Shown piece after piece: positions 24,731 to 34,174 of a stretch of DNA of 64,000 bases (positions within the stretch are counted from its first letter, which is position 1; each line of letters starts with the position of its first letter). The notes below the pieces were generated by a model. The model was not told where the DNA came from. It saw nothing but the letters and a program-made list of their open reading frames with translations, and did no database searches. A program made the translations under genes and the position numbers. The stretch is from Pseudo-nitzschia pungens (taxonomy: Eukaryota > Bacillariophyta > Bacillariophyceae > Bacillariales > Bacillariaceae), in assembly GCA_037355855.1 (NCBI GenBank), contig CM074760.1, forward strand, positions 6,936,501 through 7,000,500. Reading direction: 5' to 3'.

Positions 24731-25387
24731 TTGTCACTGCATAGAAGCGAGCAAATAGGCTTTTTGAATCCCTATGATGGAGGTCATCTCTCTTTATAGA
24801 TCTTTTCTCAATCCAAGACCTTGAGATTGGCTACAGCATTAGGACAAGAATAATATGGCTTTTCAATTTAGAAGTAACCTTGTTGTTAATAGTGTCTGTT
24901 CCCAATCCATGCAACCATAGTGTTTATCACTGTCAGCAAAACATTGGCATGAAAACAAAAATAATGAAAACAATAGCGCGTGTCGTGATATTATGTTTAG
25001 TACATTTGATACATATGTTATTGTCCGAAGTACAGTAAACGTCCGGACAAGATCGATTGGCTTCTGCGGGGATCTTTGCCGCATTCATGGCACAACAAGT
25101 CGCATCGCCATCCTTGTCGATGTTTCGAACCGATCAAAACTTCACTGTAGTCGGGAGAAAGTGGGAAACGACTACCCGTACCGGTACCCTTGCTTGCACG
25201 ACCATTGCCAATACAACGACTGTGAGTACGGGCATCACTCGTAAAGAAGACGGCAATCACTAGACAAAGGACCATTCCTATTCAACACTCGATAATAAGC
25301 AAGGACAGCAGCGATAGAAGCAATAGCACCAAACACCAAACACCAAAACACCGAAACACCGAAACACCGAAACACCAATAAACGACA
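24731..25387. other. intergenic region upstream of RPN6
   Basis: It must include the RPN6 promoter and 5' UTR, ending with a tandem AAACACC-type repeat directly before the start codon. No other gene is seen. Confidence 0.5.
25328..25380. repeat. tandem CACCAAA/CACCGAAA repeat in the RPN6 leader
   Basis: Seven or so units of 7-8 nt (caccaaa, caccgaaa) end 7 nt before the ATG at 25388. They probably lie in the 5' UTR and are C/A-only apart from single G positions, so unlikely to fold. Confidence 0.8.
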
Positions 25388-26803
25388 ATGCCAGAACCCA
25401 CGGAAATGGAAATCGACTCGGTAGTCGCCGACGAGGCCATGGTGCACGACAGCAACGTGGTCCCGGAGGACGAAGAAGACATCGAAGATTTGCTGGACCT
25501 CATGGACAACGCCAAGGTTGAATCCAACGACACGATTTCGCTTCTCAAACAGGTTACGGAGTCCACCAAGACGGGACCCAAGGCCACACAGACCAAGGAA
25601 CGAGCCGTCTATGAACTGACACGGGCCTTTTGCAAACAAAAGAACTATTCCGCGGTCGTGGAATTTTTGGAGGCCTCCTCGTTCTTTGGGTCCGTCAACA
25701 AGGCCAAGTGTGCTAAGGTGGTTCGGCAGGTTCTGGACATTGTCTGCGGATTGGCACCCGACGAATACGGCATGCAGCGCGAGATTTGCGAAAAGATTGT
25801 CGTCTGGTGCCGCCGGGAAAAGCGAACCTTTTTGCGGCAGCGCGTCGAGGCCAAGCTCGCGGCGATCTTGTTCCACCAGGGCATCTTTGCGGAGGCTCTG
25901 TTGCTGATCGATGAATTGCTGGGCGAGCTCAAAAAGATCGACGACAAACAGCTCCTGGTGGAAACGCACCTGATGGAGTGCAAGATCCATTTCGGCCTGC
26001 GGAACGTTCCCAAGGCCAAGTCGGCCCTGACGGCCAGCCGAACCGCCGCCAATGCCATTTACGTAGCGCCCAATCTCCAATCGGAAATCGATACCATGAG
26101 CGGGACGATCCAAACGGAAGAAGGAGACTACAACACGGCACACTCCTACTTTTTGGAATCCTTCGAGCAGCTCGATCAGATGAACGAAACCGCGCAGGCG
26201 ACCAAGAGTCTCAAGTACATGATGCTCTGTCGCATCCTCGATTCCCTCACCAAGACGCTCAAGCTCTCGGCGAGGGGTGCCATCGGGGTCGACAAGACGG
26301 GGCCCGCGAGCGGTCTGGACATTAGCAACCTGGTGACTTCCAAACAAGCGGTCAAGTACGCCGGACGGGACCTGGAGGCCATGCAAAAAATCGCCAAGGC
26401 CGCATCGGACCGATCCCTCCGTGATTTCGAAGCCGTCCTGAAGGAATACGACGCGGAACTCCAGAGCGATCTCCTCATCAAACACCACCTCAAGATCCTC
26501 CAGGAGCAGCTCCTGGAATCCAACCTCATCCGAATCATGGAACCCTACTCGTGCGTCGAGCTCACCCACATTGCCAAGCTCATGGACCTGCCGCTCCTTC
26601 AGGTCGAGCGCAAGCTCTCGCAGATGATATTGGACGGAAAGTTCCAGGGAATTCTGGACCAGGGCAAGGGGCAGCTCATCATCTACGAGGAGGGCGAGAA
26701 GGACGAGGCCATGGAAAAGGGCCTGCAGGTCCTGGAACACATGGACGAGGTCGTGACGACACTCTTTGAACGATCCAAGGCTCTGAGGACGCTCATGCTG
26801 TGA
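25388..26803 (+). CDS. RPN6: 26S proteasome lid subunit RPN6 (PSMD11)
   Basis: A 471-residue non-ATPase subunit that clamps the proteasome lid to base and core. After an acidic N-terminus (EDEEDIEDLLDL) the helical TPR-like repeats run from about 50 to 330. They include KAKSALTASRTAANAIY and SLKYMMLCRI, which are diagnostic for RPN6 rather than RPN5. The PCI domain follows, with KYAGRDLEAMQKIAKA, SLRDFEAVLKEY, NLIRIMEPYSCVEL, VERKLSQMILDGKF and GILDQGKGQLIIYEE. A C-terminal helix ends the protein. The length is close to the human protein (422), with a modest insertion near 300 (SARGAIGVDKTGPASG). No intron. Codons are strongly GC-ending, suggesting high expression. Confidence 0.96.
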   Translation: MPEPTEMEIDSVVADEAMVHDSNVVPEDEEDIEDLLDLMDNAKVESNDTISLLKQVTESTKTGPKATQTKERAVYELTRAFCKQKNYSAVVEFLEASSFFGSVNKAKCAKVVRQVLDIVCGLAPDEYGMQREICEKIVVWCRREKRTFLRQRVEAKLAAILFHQGIFAEALLLIDELLGELKKIDDKQLLVETHLMECKIHFGLRNVPKAKSALTASRTAANAIYVAPNLQSEIDTMSGTIQTEEGDYNTAHSYFLESFEQLDQMNETAQATKSLKYMMLCRILDSLTKTLKLSARGAIGVDKTGPASGLDISNLVTSKQAVKYAGRDLEAMQKIAKAASDRSLRDFEAVLKEYDAELQSDLLIKHHLKILQEQLLESNLIRIMEPYSCVELTHIAKLMDLPLLQVERKLSQMILDGKFQGILDQGKGQLIIYEEGEKDEAMEKGLQVLEHMDEVVTTLFERSKALRTLML

Positions 26804-29800
26804 CGACGGCGACGGCGACTGCGACTGCAAATCCACAACACCAAAGCAATCATTGCACTACAATCTTTGGTGAAATAAATAATAATGATAATAACGAGGA
26901 TTAACACTACAGAAAAGCAGTTGAGCGCACACGGTACGGTAGGAATACAAACCTCAATTCGTGGGTTCATTGGAGTGCGATATCGATTTTCATCCGTCGT
27001 CGACTGTGATTGTTTCATTGCTGGAAATCTTGCTCAAAACAATCTGCATTCGACCGTTTGCGCTGCCCGAGCGGAATGGTTGCTCGCAGCCAGGCGGAAA
27101 AGGCGGTGCGGTACGTCGGATCGTGATGCGTTTGGTTTGCTTTCCAACAATAATAATAACAATAATGTATACACACATACTAGTAGTATAATAATGGTTT
27201 GTTCCAAAGAAAAAATTCACTCTTGTTTGCAAAACAAGCTTCCTAACGATGCTCTTGGGAGCAACCTAGAGGATACGGCACAGATGAACTGGATAGCTCC
27301 GTGGGACCGAAACCTTTCAGTTGGTGCGAGTGAGTGATTCGTGCCTACTAGTACTAGTAATAGTACCGTATCCTTTTTCAAGGAATGCGTAATCTTACGC
27401 GTGTCAGCATCCTCATTGGGCCCTTTTCTGCTTTTGACTTCCTTGCTACTAGTAGTACCAATTGATTTCGAGACCCTTGTGTGGTCGTCGTTGTTGTGGC
27501 ATCTACAAAACTACTAGTACTAGCCATGCTTCGTGCTACTTCTTGTTTCTTTGCTTCACAATATCCATCCAATCGCTCATTACAGACAACAGTCATCCTC
27601 TCGTCGCACGGCGTGACCCGAGTCTTTCTATGCTGCTGTAGATAACTAGTAGTAGTACTACTACTAGACGTTCTTTCAATCATGTTTGCAAACAATCGTA
27701 GGCCTACAATCTATAGCTCTCTCCAATGGAATCAGCAATAATCAATTCCTAGCGACAAGGGAGGATGGTGTGCACCACAACTGTTGCCTAGTAGTACTAG
27801 TTTTTAACTCCTCGGGGTCTTCTGAATGGAACCATGGCAGAATAGTTTTTCTGGGGCTATCTATTTTTGAGATGAATCATATTTTGATTAAGCACTACTA
27901 TGATACTACTAGCTACGAGAAGGGACCAAAATAGCAGTGTCCTAAGGAAGTCAAATTTTGTGCATGTGAATCTTTGCAACATGAAGCTTTGCAACAACAA
28001 GAACAACATCATTCATGGTGATCCTTCCATTGGTTTGAATGGGCACAAGGAACAAGAAGCATTGGGTCAAATTCAACAACCCCAAAAACAACTGGAGAAG
28101 AGAAATGCTGGCTTTTGAACATATGGTGACTATAGTAGTAGTCTAGTTGGGATTGTAGGTTCTACTTTTGCAACGTACCAACATGTACCAACAAGTACCG
28201 GTACAGCATGATGTAGGTGCATATTGTAGATTGAAGTTGAGGCCACCAATACTAGCAGTTTGGGGTTCTAGATTCAGACGGGGTTCTAGATTCAGATGAT
28301 TGTGATAACATTGGCCTACCGGATCATAGTTGCTTTGCCTTGGAAAGGCTATGGTGCTGCATCTATTTTAGTAGCATAGCCGAGACATGTTTTGAATGTT
28401 AAAATATATAGGTACTAGCAGTATGTAGCAGTCAGTATATGCGTACAGATTCCCATTCAAGAAGAGTGATTATGTCAAACAGGAATGCACATGTCCCTTT
28501 AAATTTGGTGCAATTAACAACGAGTGAGCATCTCTGACACAAAAACCCAACAAGCAACACCCAATACCAACTTCAATCATCAAAAAGCGGTTGGGCGACC
28601 ACAACAACAATAATGAATCCCCCGATGCTCGAAGAGCGGAGTCAAAGACCTTCTTGCTGCAACCAACACCGTATCACTTTTTGTCAACCAAGCGACTTCC
28701 TTTTGGATATTTGACACCGTCTGTCAATCCCGAATTGAGGGGAATGCCAACAAAGGTTGTATCCAGCACGTGCTTATTGACCGCCATGCATTGGTGTGGC
28801 ATGAAATGACTCACTCGAAGGATACGAGTACCTTACTACTAGACTAGTATCATAGTAGTAGTAGCTGCATACAGCCGATATCGTTCTTCTGCCATGCTCA
28901 TCGCGTCAGCATCTCAAATACTGTTGTACGATTATCACCGTACTAAGTGACATTCTTGGAGCATTGCTTCATTCGTTGACAGTTCTTCTGATGCTTTTCG
29001 GCCAACGCATTTTGAAAGTTCAAAAAGCGTTTGTGTCTTTCTTTAAAAAAAGCAAGAGAGACACATAAAACTGTACGAGGCACACTACCGGGAGAAACGT
29101 CGGTAAGTACAACATTTACCAATTCAAAACATCGAGACCTTTTACTCTTTAGTTTTGAGGGATCATTATTGTGTTATCGACACGCTCAGTGAAGAGAATC
29201 ACGATTAAACTTGGGGAGTACCGGTATTTCGTCCAGTCCTGGTACGGTATTGAATACTGCATGACGCAGTAAACCTCACCGTACCGAAGTGAGGAGTGTT
29301 CCTCATTCACGGTTTCCGGTCTTGTCACGACAACGGCCTGGTTGTCATAATATCGAGCTTATTTCCATTGTTGGCATTGCCAAAAAAGGACGGGACTGTC
29401 TTTTAATTGGAATTCATTTTTAAATCGGAGTCTAACAAACAACAATAATACCTGCCGATTGAATGCCGTTTTGGCGCTAATTAAGTTGAAGTTTCTCATG
29501 CATCAACAAACTTCAAACCCGTATGCAATATGGAAATTATTGGAGACAACTTTTACCTATGTGTGCACTTGAAGTGAAGACCGCTTCACGTCCCCAACGA
29601 AGAGAACTGGACAGGAGCAACTCGGAACCAGTAGGGCGACCACTACCATCCGACGCAACGAATTCTGGCTGTTTTTCGATCTCGTCACTTGCTCACGCAT
29701 TACAGTTTTTTCGTTACCGGTACGTACTGTCCCGATATGATTACTTGCACACAACAGAGAACACTGCCTTACCGTACTTTTATCAAAAATCTCAAAATAA

Positions 29801-29904
29801 TACCGAACACATGGTCTGCTCCGAAAGATTTTTCAAACGCAGCAATCTGGACATAAAATCAATTCGAATCCCAATCACATCACAAAGCTTTCACAACCAC
29901 AAAC
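26804..29904. other. 3.1-kb gene-poor region rich in ACTAGT words
   Basis: No supported gene. Between about 27345 and 28870 the palindromic words ACTAGT, TAGTACTA and ACTACTAGTAGT recur at least ten times (for example 27348, 27450, 27512, 27645, 27790, 27903, 28133, 28833). The stretch is AT-rich. Short frames at 26885-27337 and 28591-28809 (+) have no domains and no signal peptide. Confidence 0.5.
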
Positions 29905-31764
29905 ATGACTTCTACCATTCACTACTCACCTTCCGATATCTCCACCTCAAGTACGGAAGAGAAACGTCAGCGAAAAAAGACGAAGCAACATCGAACAAGA
30001 AATGTTATTCCTTCGTTTGAATTGTATCGCAAGCCAAAGACGCTCACTCCACAGAGATGCCAGCGCATTGTCAAATACGCACGCAAACGATTGCGGGGAC
30101 AGGACAACAATTGCAAAGATTCATACGACAACGTTAATTTCGATGTCGACACGCAAGTGCTTCCGCATTCGGACGTTGAATTGGGAGACTTTCTCGGAAA
30201 GGGGGCCTTCTCTTCGGTTTATGCGATCAATTCCATCAATAGCGCAACCTATGACGACGACGAAACCGATACCGAACGCATGGTAGTCAAGTTTTTGCGC
30301 ACCAGACTCTACGACAACCACGGACTCTTCGCGGCATCCGCTGCAGACTTGGTCAAGGAGGGAAACATTCTCTCGAGCCTCTCCCATACCAACGTCATTC
30401 GCCTCCACGCCGTTTCCTCTCTGCGCGGATTGGATGCATACGCCTCCGGATACCACGACGCCTTCTTTCTCGTGTTAGAACGCCTGGAATGCACCCTTAC
30501 CGATCGCCTCGACGAGTGGCAAAGCCTCCACTTTCAACTCTACTACTTTGAGCAACTCGACGAGGACTACGATCCAGCCGAACAATTCGTGGACTGCAGA
30601 ATTCAATCTAGTACAAACAGCAGTCGCAGCTGGAAGCAGAAGTTGTCTAGTCTTCGAAGCTCAAGGCGCAGCGACGGCGCCGGAGTCATCGAAGACAGCG
30701 ACCGAACTACAGCTACCCACTTCACTGCGGGACTATCGTGCGACGGAAGCATCGATGATTCCGTCAACTACGAATTCAGCGAGCCCGATCCCGAAAAGAT
30801 CGAGTTACTGAGCGAACGGGTGGACGTGACCCTTCAGCTAGCCGATGCACTTGCCTATCTCCACAAACACAACGTTATTCACCGTGACCTGAAACCCGAC
30901 AACATTGGGTTCGATGCGGACGGCGTCCTCAAGGTGTTTGATTTCGACATTGCTCGAGTCGTTCCGACCACCAAGCACTACAACGACGACGACAACGCTC
31001 CCGAGGATTCTGATATCTTTGATTCTTCCATGTTCCAATCGTCCAGGTCGTTTTCGGTCTTTAACAAGAAAACCGAGAACGAGGTCTTCCACATGACTCA
31101 AAAGGTCGGAAGTCCCAGATACATGTCCCCCGAATGTGCCCGACGAGAACCGTACAACGTCAAGGCCGATGTCTACAGCTACGCCCTGTTGGCGCATCAG
31201 ATCCTGACCTTGGAAAAGCCGTACGACGATATCACGGACGAAGAACACGACGAGCTCGTCTTTTACAAGGGCATCCGACCCCACATCCCCATCGGACTTC
31301 CCTCGACTACCCAAAACCTCCTGCGAATGGCGTGGTCCAAAACCATCTCCAAACGCCCAACGATGGAGATGGTCCGCACGATCTTGTCCGAGCAGAGCTC
31401 CGAGATTATCCGGCTCGGAACCCTCGAGCGAACCTCGCCCTCGGTTCCCCTGGCCAACACCACCGCTTATGTCTGGTCGTGTTCCTTTGAGGCCATCTCG
31501 GACAACAACCCGATGCTCCGAAAAATCCAAAAGAAGCAGAAGCAAAAGAAGAAGAATGCCAAGGGAAGCAGCGGCAACAACAAAACGAACAACAAGACCA
31601 ACAACAAGACCAACAACAAGACCAACAACAAGACCAACAACAAGACCAACAACAAGACCAACGTGCTGCGCTCCGTCTTTCAAAAGAGCCAGAGCGGTTC
31701 GCTGAGGCTTCCCAAAAAGGCCGGGCGACCGGTTTCCTATTCTACTTCTGCCAAAGCCGCCTAA
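29905..31764 (+). CDS. protein kinase (TKL-like) with DFD motif
   Basis: A 619-residue Ser/Thr-type kinase. The Gly loop is L-G-K-G-A-F-S-S-V (97-105), the ATP-binding Lys is Lys129 (VVKF) and the helix C Glu is Glu152. The catalytic loop is HRDLKPDN (326-333). The metal-binding motif reads D-F-D (346-348) where DFG is usual. The APE site is SPE (408-410), Asp422 and Arg484 complete the core. About 90 residues (215-300), Ser- and Asp-rich, are inserted before helix E, and a second insert (354-395) sits in the activation segment. The last 80 residues are basic and contain N-N-K-T repeats, a possible nuclear or nucleolar signal. No transmembrane segment. All catalytic residues except the DFG Gly are kept, so activity is plausible. 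Confidence 0.92.
   Translation: MTSTIHYSPSDISTSSTEEKRQRKKTKQHRTRNVIPSFELYRKPKTLTPQRCQRIVKYARKRLRGQDNNCKDSYDNVNFDVDTQVLPHSDVELGDFLGKGAFSSVYAINSINSATYDDDETDTERMVVKFLRTRLYDNHGLFAASAADLVKEGNILSSLSHTNVIRLHAVSSLRGLDAYASGYHDAFFLVLERLECTLTDRLDEWQSLHFQLYYFEQLDEDYDPAEQFVDCRIQSSTNSSRSWKQKLSSLRSSRRSDGAGVIEDSDRTTATHFTAGLSCDGSIDDSVNYEFSEPDPEKIELLSERVDVTLQLADALAYLHKHNVIHRDLKPDNIGFDADGVLKVFDFDIARVVPTTKHYNDDDNAPEDSDIFDSSMFQSSRSFSVFNKKTENEVFHMTQKVGSPRYMSPECARREPYNVKADVYSYALLAHQILTLEKPYDDITDEEHDELVFYKGIRPHIPIGLPSTTQNLLRMAWSKTISKRPTMEMVRTILSEQSSEIIRLGTLERTSPSVPLANTTAYVWSCSFEAISDNNPMLRKIQKKQKQKKKNAKGSSGNNKTNNKTNNKTNNKTNNKTNNKTNNKTNVLRSVFQKSQSGSLRLPKKAGRPVSYSTSAKAA
31575..31661. repeat. 12-bp tandem repeat encoding N-N-K-T
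   Basis: Seven near-perfect units of AACAACAAGACC in the 3' part of the kinase gene keep the frame. The last six are identical, which suggests recent slippage expansion. Confidence 0.9.
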
Positions 31765-32483
31765 TTTTTGCCACACCAACGATTCTTCCTCATTGCACAT
31801 TAAAGACAACATGGATACATATAGATAGAATATTAAAATGCATCAAGTTCAAAGTTAAAAAGAAATCACATTCGATATTCCATCGGTAGATTTGTTTCTT
31901 CCAAGTGTTCGTCAAAAGAAATTCTGCTAAGGAGAGAGATATATTTTAAATCATTACATCATTGAATGACACGTCCATGGCGCCAACGATAACGATAGAA
32001 GGAAACCAATAAAACTAATCCTCATGCGATTTTATTTACGATCGTGTGTAGATGATGATAGCTCGAGATTGACGAGGCACCGATGACGCAGTGAGATCCC
32101 CTCTCTGGATGACGATACACGTTACATGACTCCTGTTCGACAGAGTTCTCGTCGCCATGTAGCACCATCAACAGAGCAATTACGGAATAGTCTTCCGTTC
32201 TTTCTGTAAAGCATGAGAGGTAATACGTGTACTATTTTTTTACAAGTGAAAAGAAAATTGAATTTCAATACTACGTTATATGTTGCACAACATCGGATGC
32301 CATCGGATGCATCTTCGACGTTCATTATAATGTACACAAGCAACAGAAACGCAGAGTTCTGTTCTATCGATCGTTCCATCCGAAATTTGTTCCCGGTTGC
32401 AAGTCAATCGACTCGAACACAAATCCATCCATTCGGTGGAATTGGCATCGATGCCGCATCTGTTCCGTCGGATATCGTTTCCT
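31765..32483. other. convergent intergenic region
   Basis: It holds the 3' UTRs of the kinase (+) and the small plastid protein (-). AT-rich, nothing else seen. Confidence 0.5.
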
Positions 32484-32945
32484 TTACTCATCCGAATTCT
32501 TGTCCTTTCGTCCCCAGAATTCCAATGGCTTCTCCAGGTTCTTGTTCTTCATGCGGCTCACGGGTCTCATTTGTCCGTTCTCGTCGGTGATCCATTTGTA
32601 ATTTCCGGCGCTGTTCACCATGTAGTCTTCGGCGGAGTCGGCAACGTTCTTGTCTTGCTTCTTCATGGAATCTTTGGATCCGTAGAAACTAGACTTGCGC
32701 TTTCCGTAGTAGGCGGCTCCGTTGCCCAATCGGCGTGCCGTCGCGTCGTCCACAAAGGCATCGAGTTCCTCGAAGAAATTGGAGATCGCACCGAAGATGG
32801 GATTGCCTCCTTCCTTCTTCTCGGCAAAGAGCTGCGTTCCGGTTCGTGACGAGCCCGGCGTCGATGTCGGAGTGAATCCCTCCGACACGAGCAATAGTGC
32901 GGCTAGAACAACAAGGGTGGACACGGATTTGACTGAGAACATCAT
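32484..32945 (-). CDS. small plastid-targeted protein, unknown function
   Basis: A 153-residue protein. Residues 1-23 are a signal peptide (VSTLVVLAALLLVSEG) followed by G-F-T-P-T-S, a Phe-type plastid cleavage site, then a short Ser/Thr/Arg transit peptide ending near RTGTQLFAEKKEG. The mature part of about 110 residues has FGAISNFFEELDAFVDDATARRLGNG, then a tyrosine-rich KRKSSFYGSKDS and a C-terminal W-containing basic tail. No transmembrane helix or catalytic motif is seen. I do not recognise the family. The frame is open further upstream, but the signal peptide sets the start at the Met-Met pair (32945). Confidence 0.8.
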   Translation of the reverse strand: MMFSVKSVSTLVVLAALLLVSEGFTPTSTPGSSRTGTQLFAEKKEGGNPIFGAISNFFEELDAFVDDATARRLGNGAAYYGKRKSSFYGSKDSMKKQDKNVADSAEDYMVNSAGNYKWITDENGQMRPVSRMKNKNLEKPLEFWGRKDKNSDE

Positions 32946-34174
32946 GGCTGTATTCGTTCTGTGTGGTTGCTGCTGTTCGAGAAGGATCCAATCGGTTGAG
33001 ATAGCGAGTAGGACGATTGCTTCGAATGAGATTCGAGGGTCACACCACCGAGATGTTGTTGTTGAATTGGAAGATAACGACAGCACGGTCGAGATGAGTG
33101 AGAAATTCTCCTGAGGTGGTCTTCTCCTTTTTTTCATACGTGCATATTCAGGTGTCTGATGAACTTCCTTCGCATTGCTTTGCATGTCAGGTTTTCTCCG
33201 TGCTCACCACACGACACGCACAAGTAAGTTACGGGATCAGGAACTTGCGAGCCCTGCACACTATGCGTGATTGAAAGGAGCAGACTTAGCTTCCTTACCG
33301 CAACAGTCGACAACGATGCATTGCAAAAATTACTACCGGTACTAGTATGGTTGATGTTTTGATGGATTGATTGAACTGCAGTACAGTAATTATCCAAACG
33401 AGGCAATGAAGATGACAGAGTGCAGCAAGAGTGCAACTGAATCTAGGGTTCATTATGTTGTCAAATGAATTTGGGGCGGAAAAAAGACTTCACAAAGTAT
33501 ACCCAATCATGAGAGGGGAATAAACATTGAGATCATCTAGTATTAATATGAATCATGCATGATACTAGTAGAAGAAGTGGTGGTGGTACTAGTACTAGTA
33601 GTAGGGAGATTTCGAAGCTTGTTCTTGGAGCACTGTTGATCGTGGCTTCGATGGAGTTGGCACTATTGGAGGAGGTGATCCCCACCTAAGGTTGGACAGA
33701 TGATTTGCTGCTTTGACTTTATGCGCCGCTACAAGAAGATATAAAATTTTGGGTCTCATCCCAAAGAGTGAGGATCTCATTTGGAAAAATGTAGTGTAAT
33801 CGATTATCAATGAAACGACGCAATGCAAACGCAACTATTTTTCAACACCAAGGATACGGTGGATGCCAAAGTTGAACACAAAAATGCAGTACTCGATTGT
33901 GGTGTTAGTGAGTCGACGATGTTGTCGGTCACAATTTTACGAAATATCCGCAAGAGGGGAATACGACGTGAACATGAAAACATCATGGTTGACCAAGCGC
34001 AACCAGTTGAACTTGGCTGATACAGGATAGTGCTGTAGAAAAAATGAGTGGAAAATACAAACAATCCATTTGATGGGCAAAGGATAAATAAATGCATACG
34101 TACGTTACGTCGCGACTGAAGTGCTTTATCTGTTTGGAATGAATGAGTAACTATCGTTAAGCATTTTTGGCTGC
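32946..34174. other. intergenic region
   Basis: Between the plastid protein start and the NOP9-like stop. ACTAGT/TACTAGTAC words occur near 33336-33350 and 33560-33603. No gene is seen. Confidence 0.5.

Noticed and set aside
25235..26836. 533-codon open frame on the minus strand over RPN6
   Set aside because: Its residues show no domain, while the plus strand encodes a complete RPN6. GC-ending codons in the real gene remove stops from the opposite frame.
30838..31812. Minus frame with V-G-L-V repeats opposite the kinase
   Set aside because: Reverse reading of the N-N-K-T repeat; the kinase motifs on plus are decisive.
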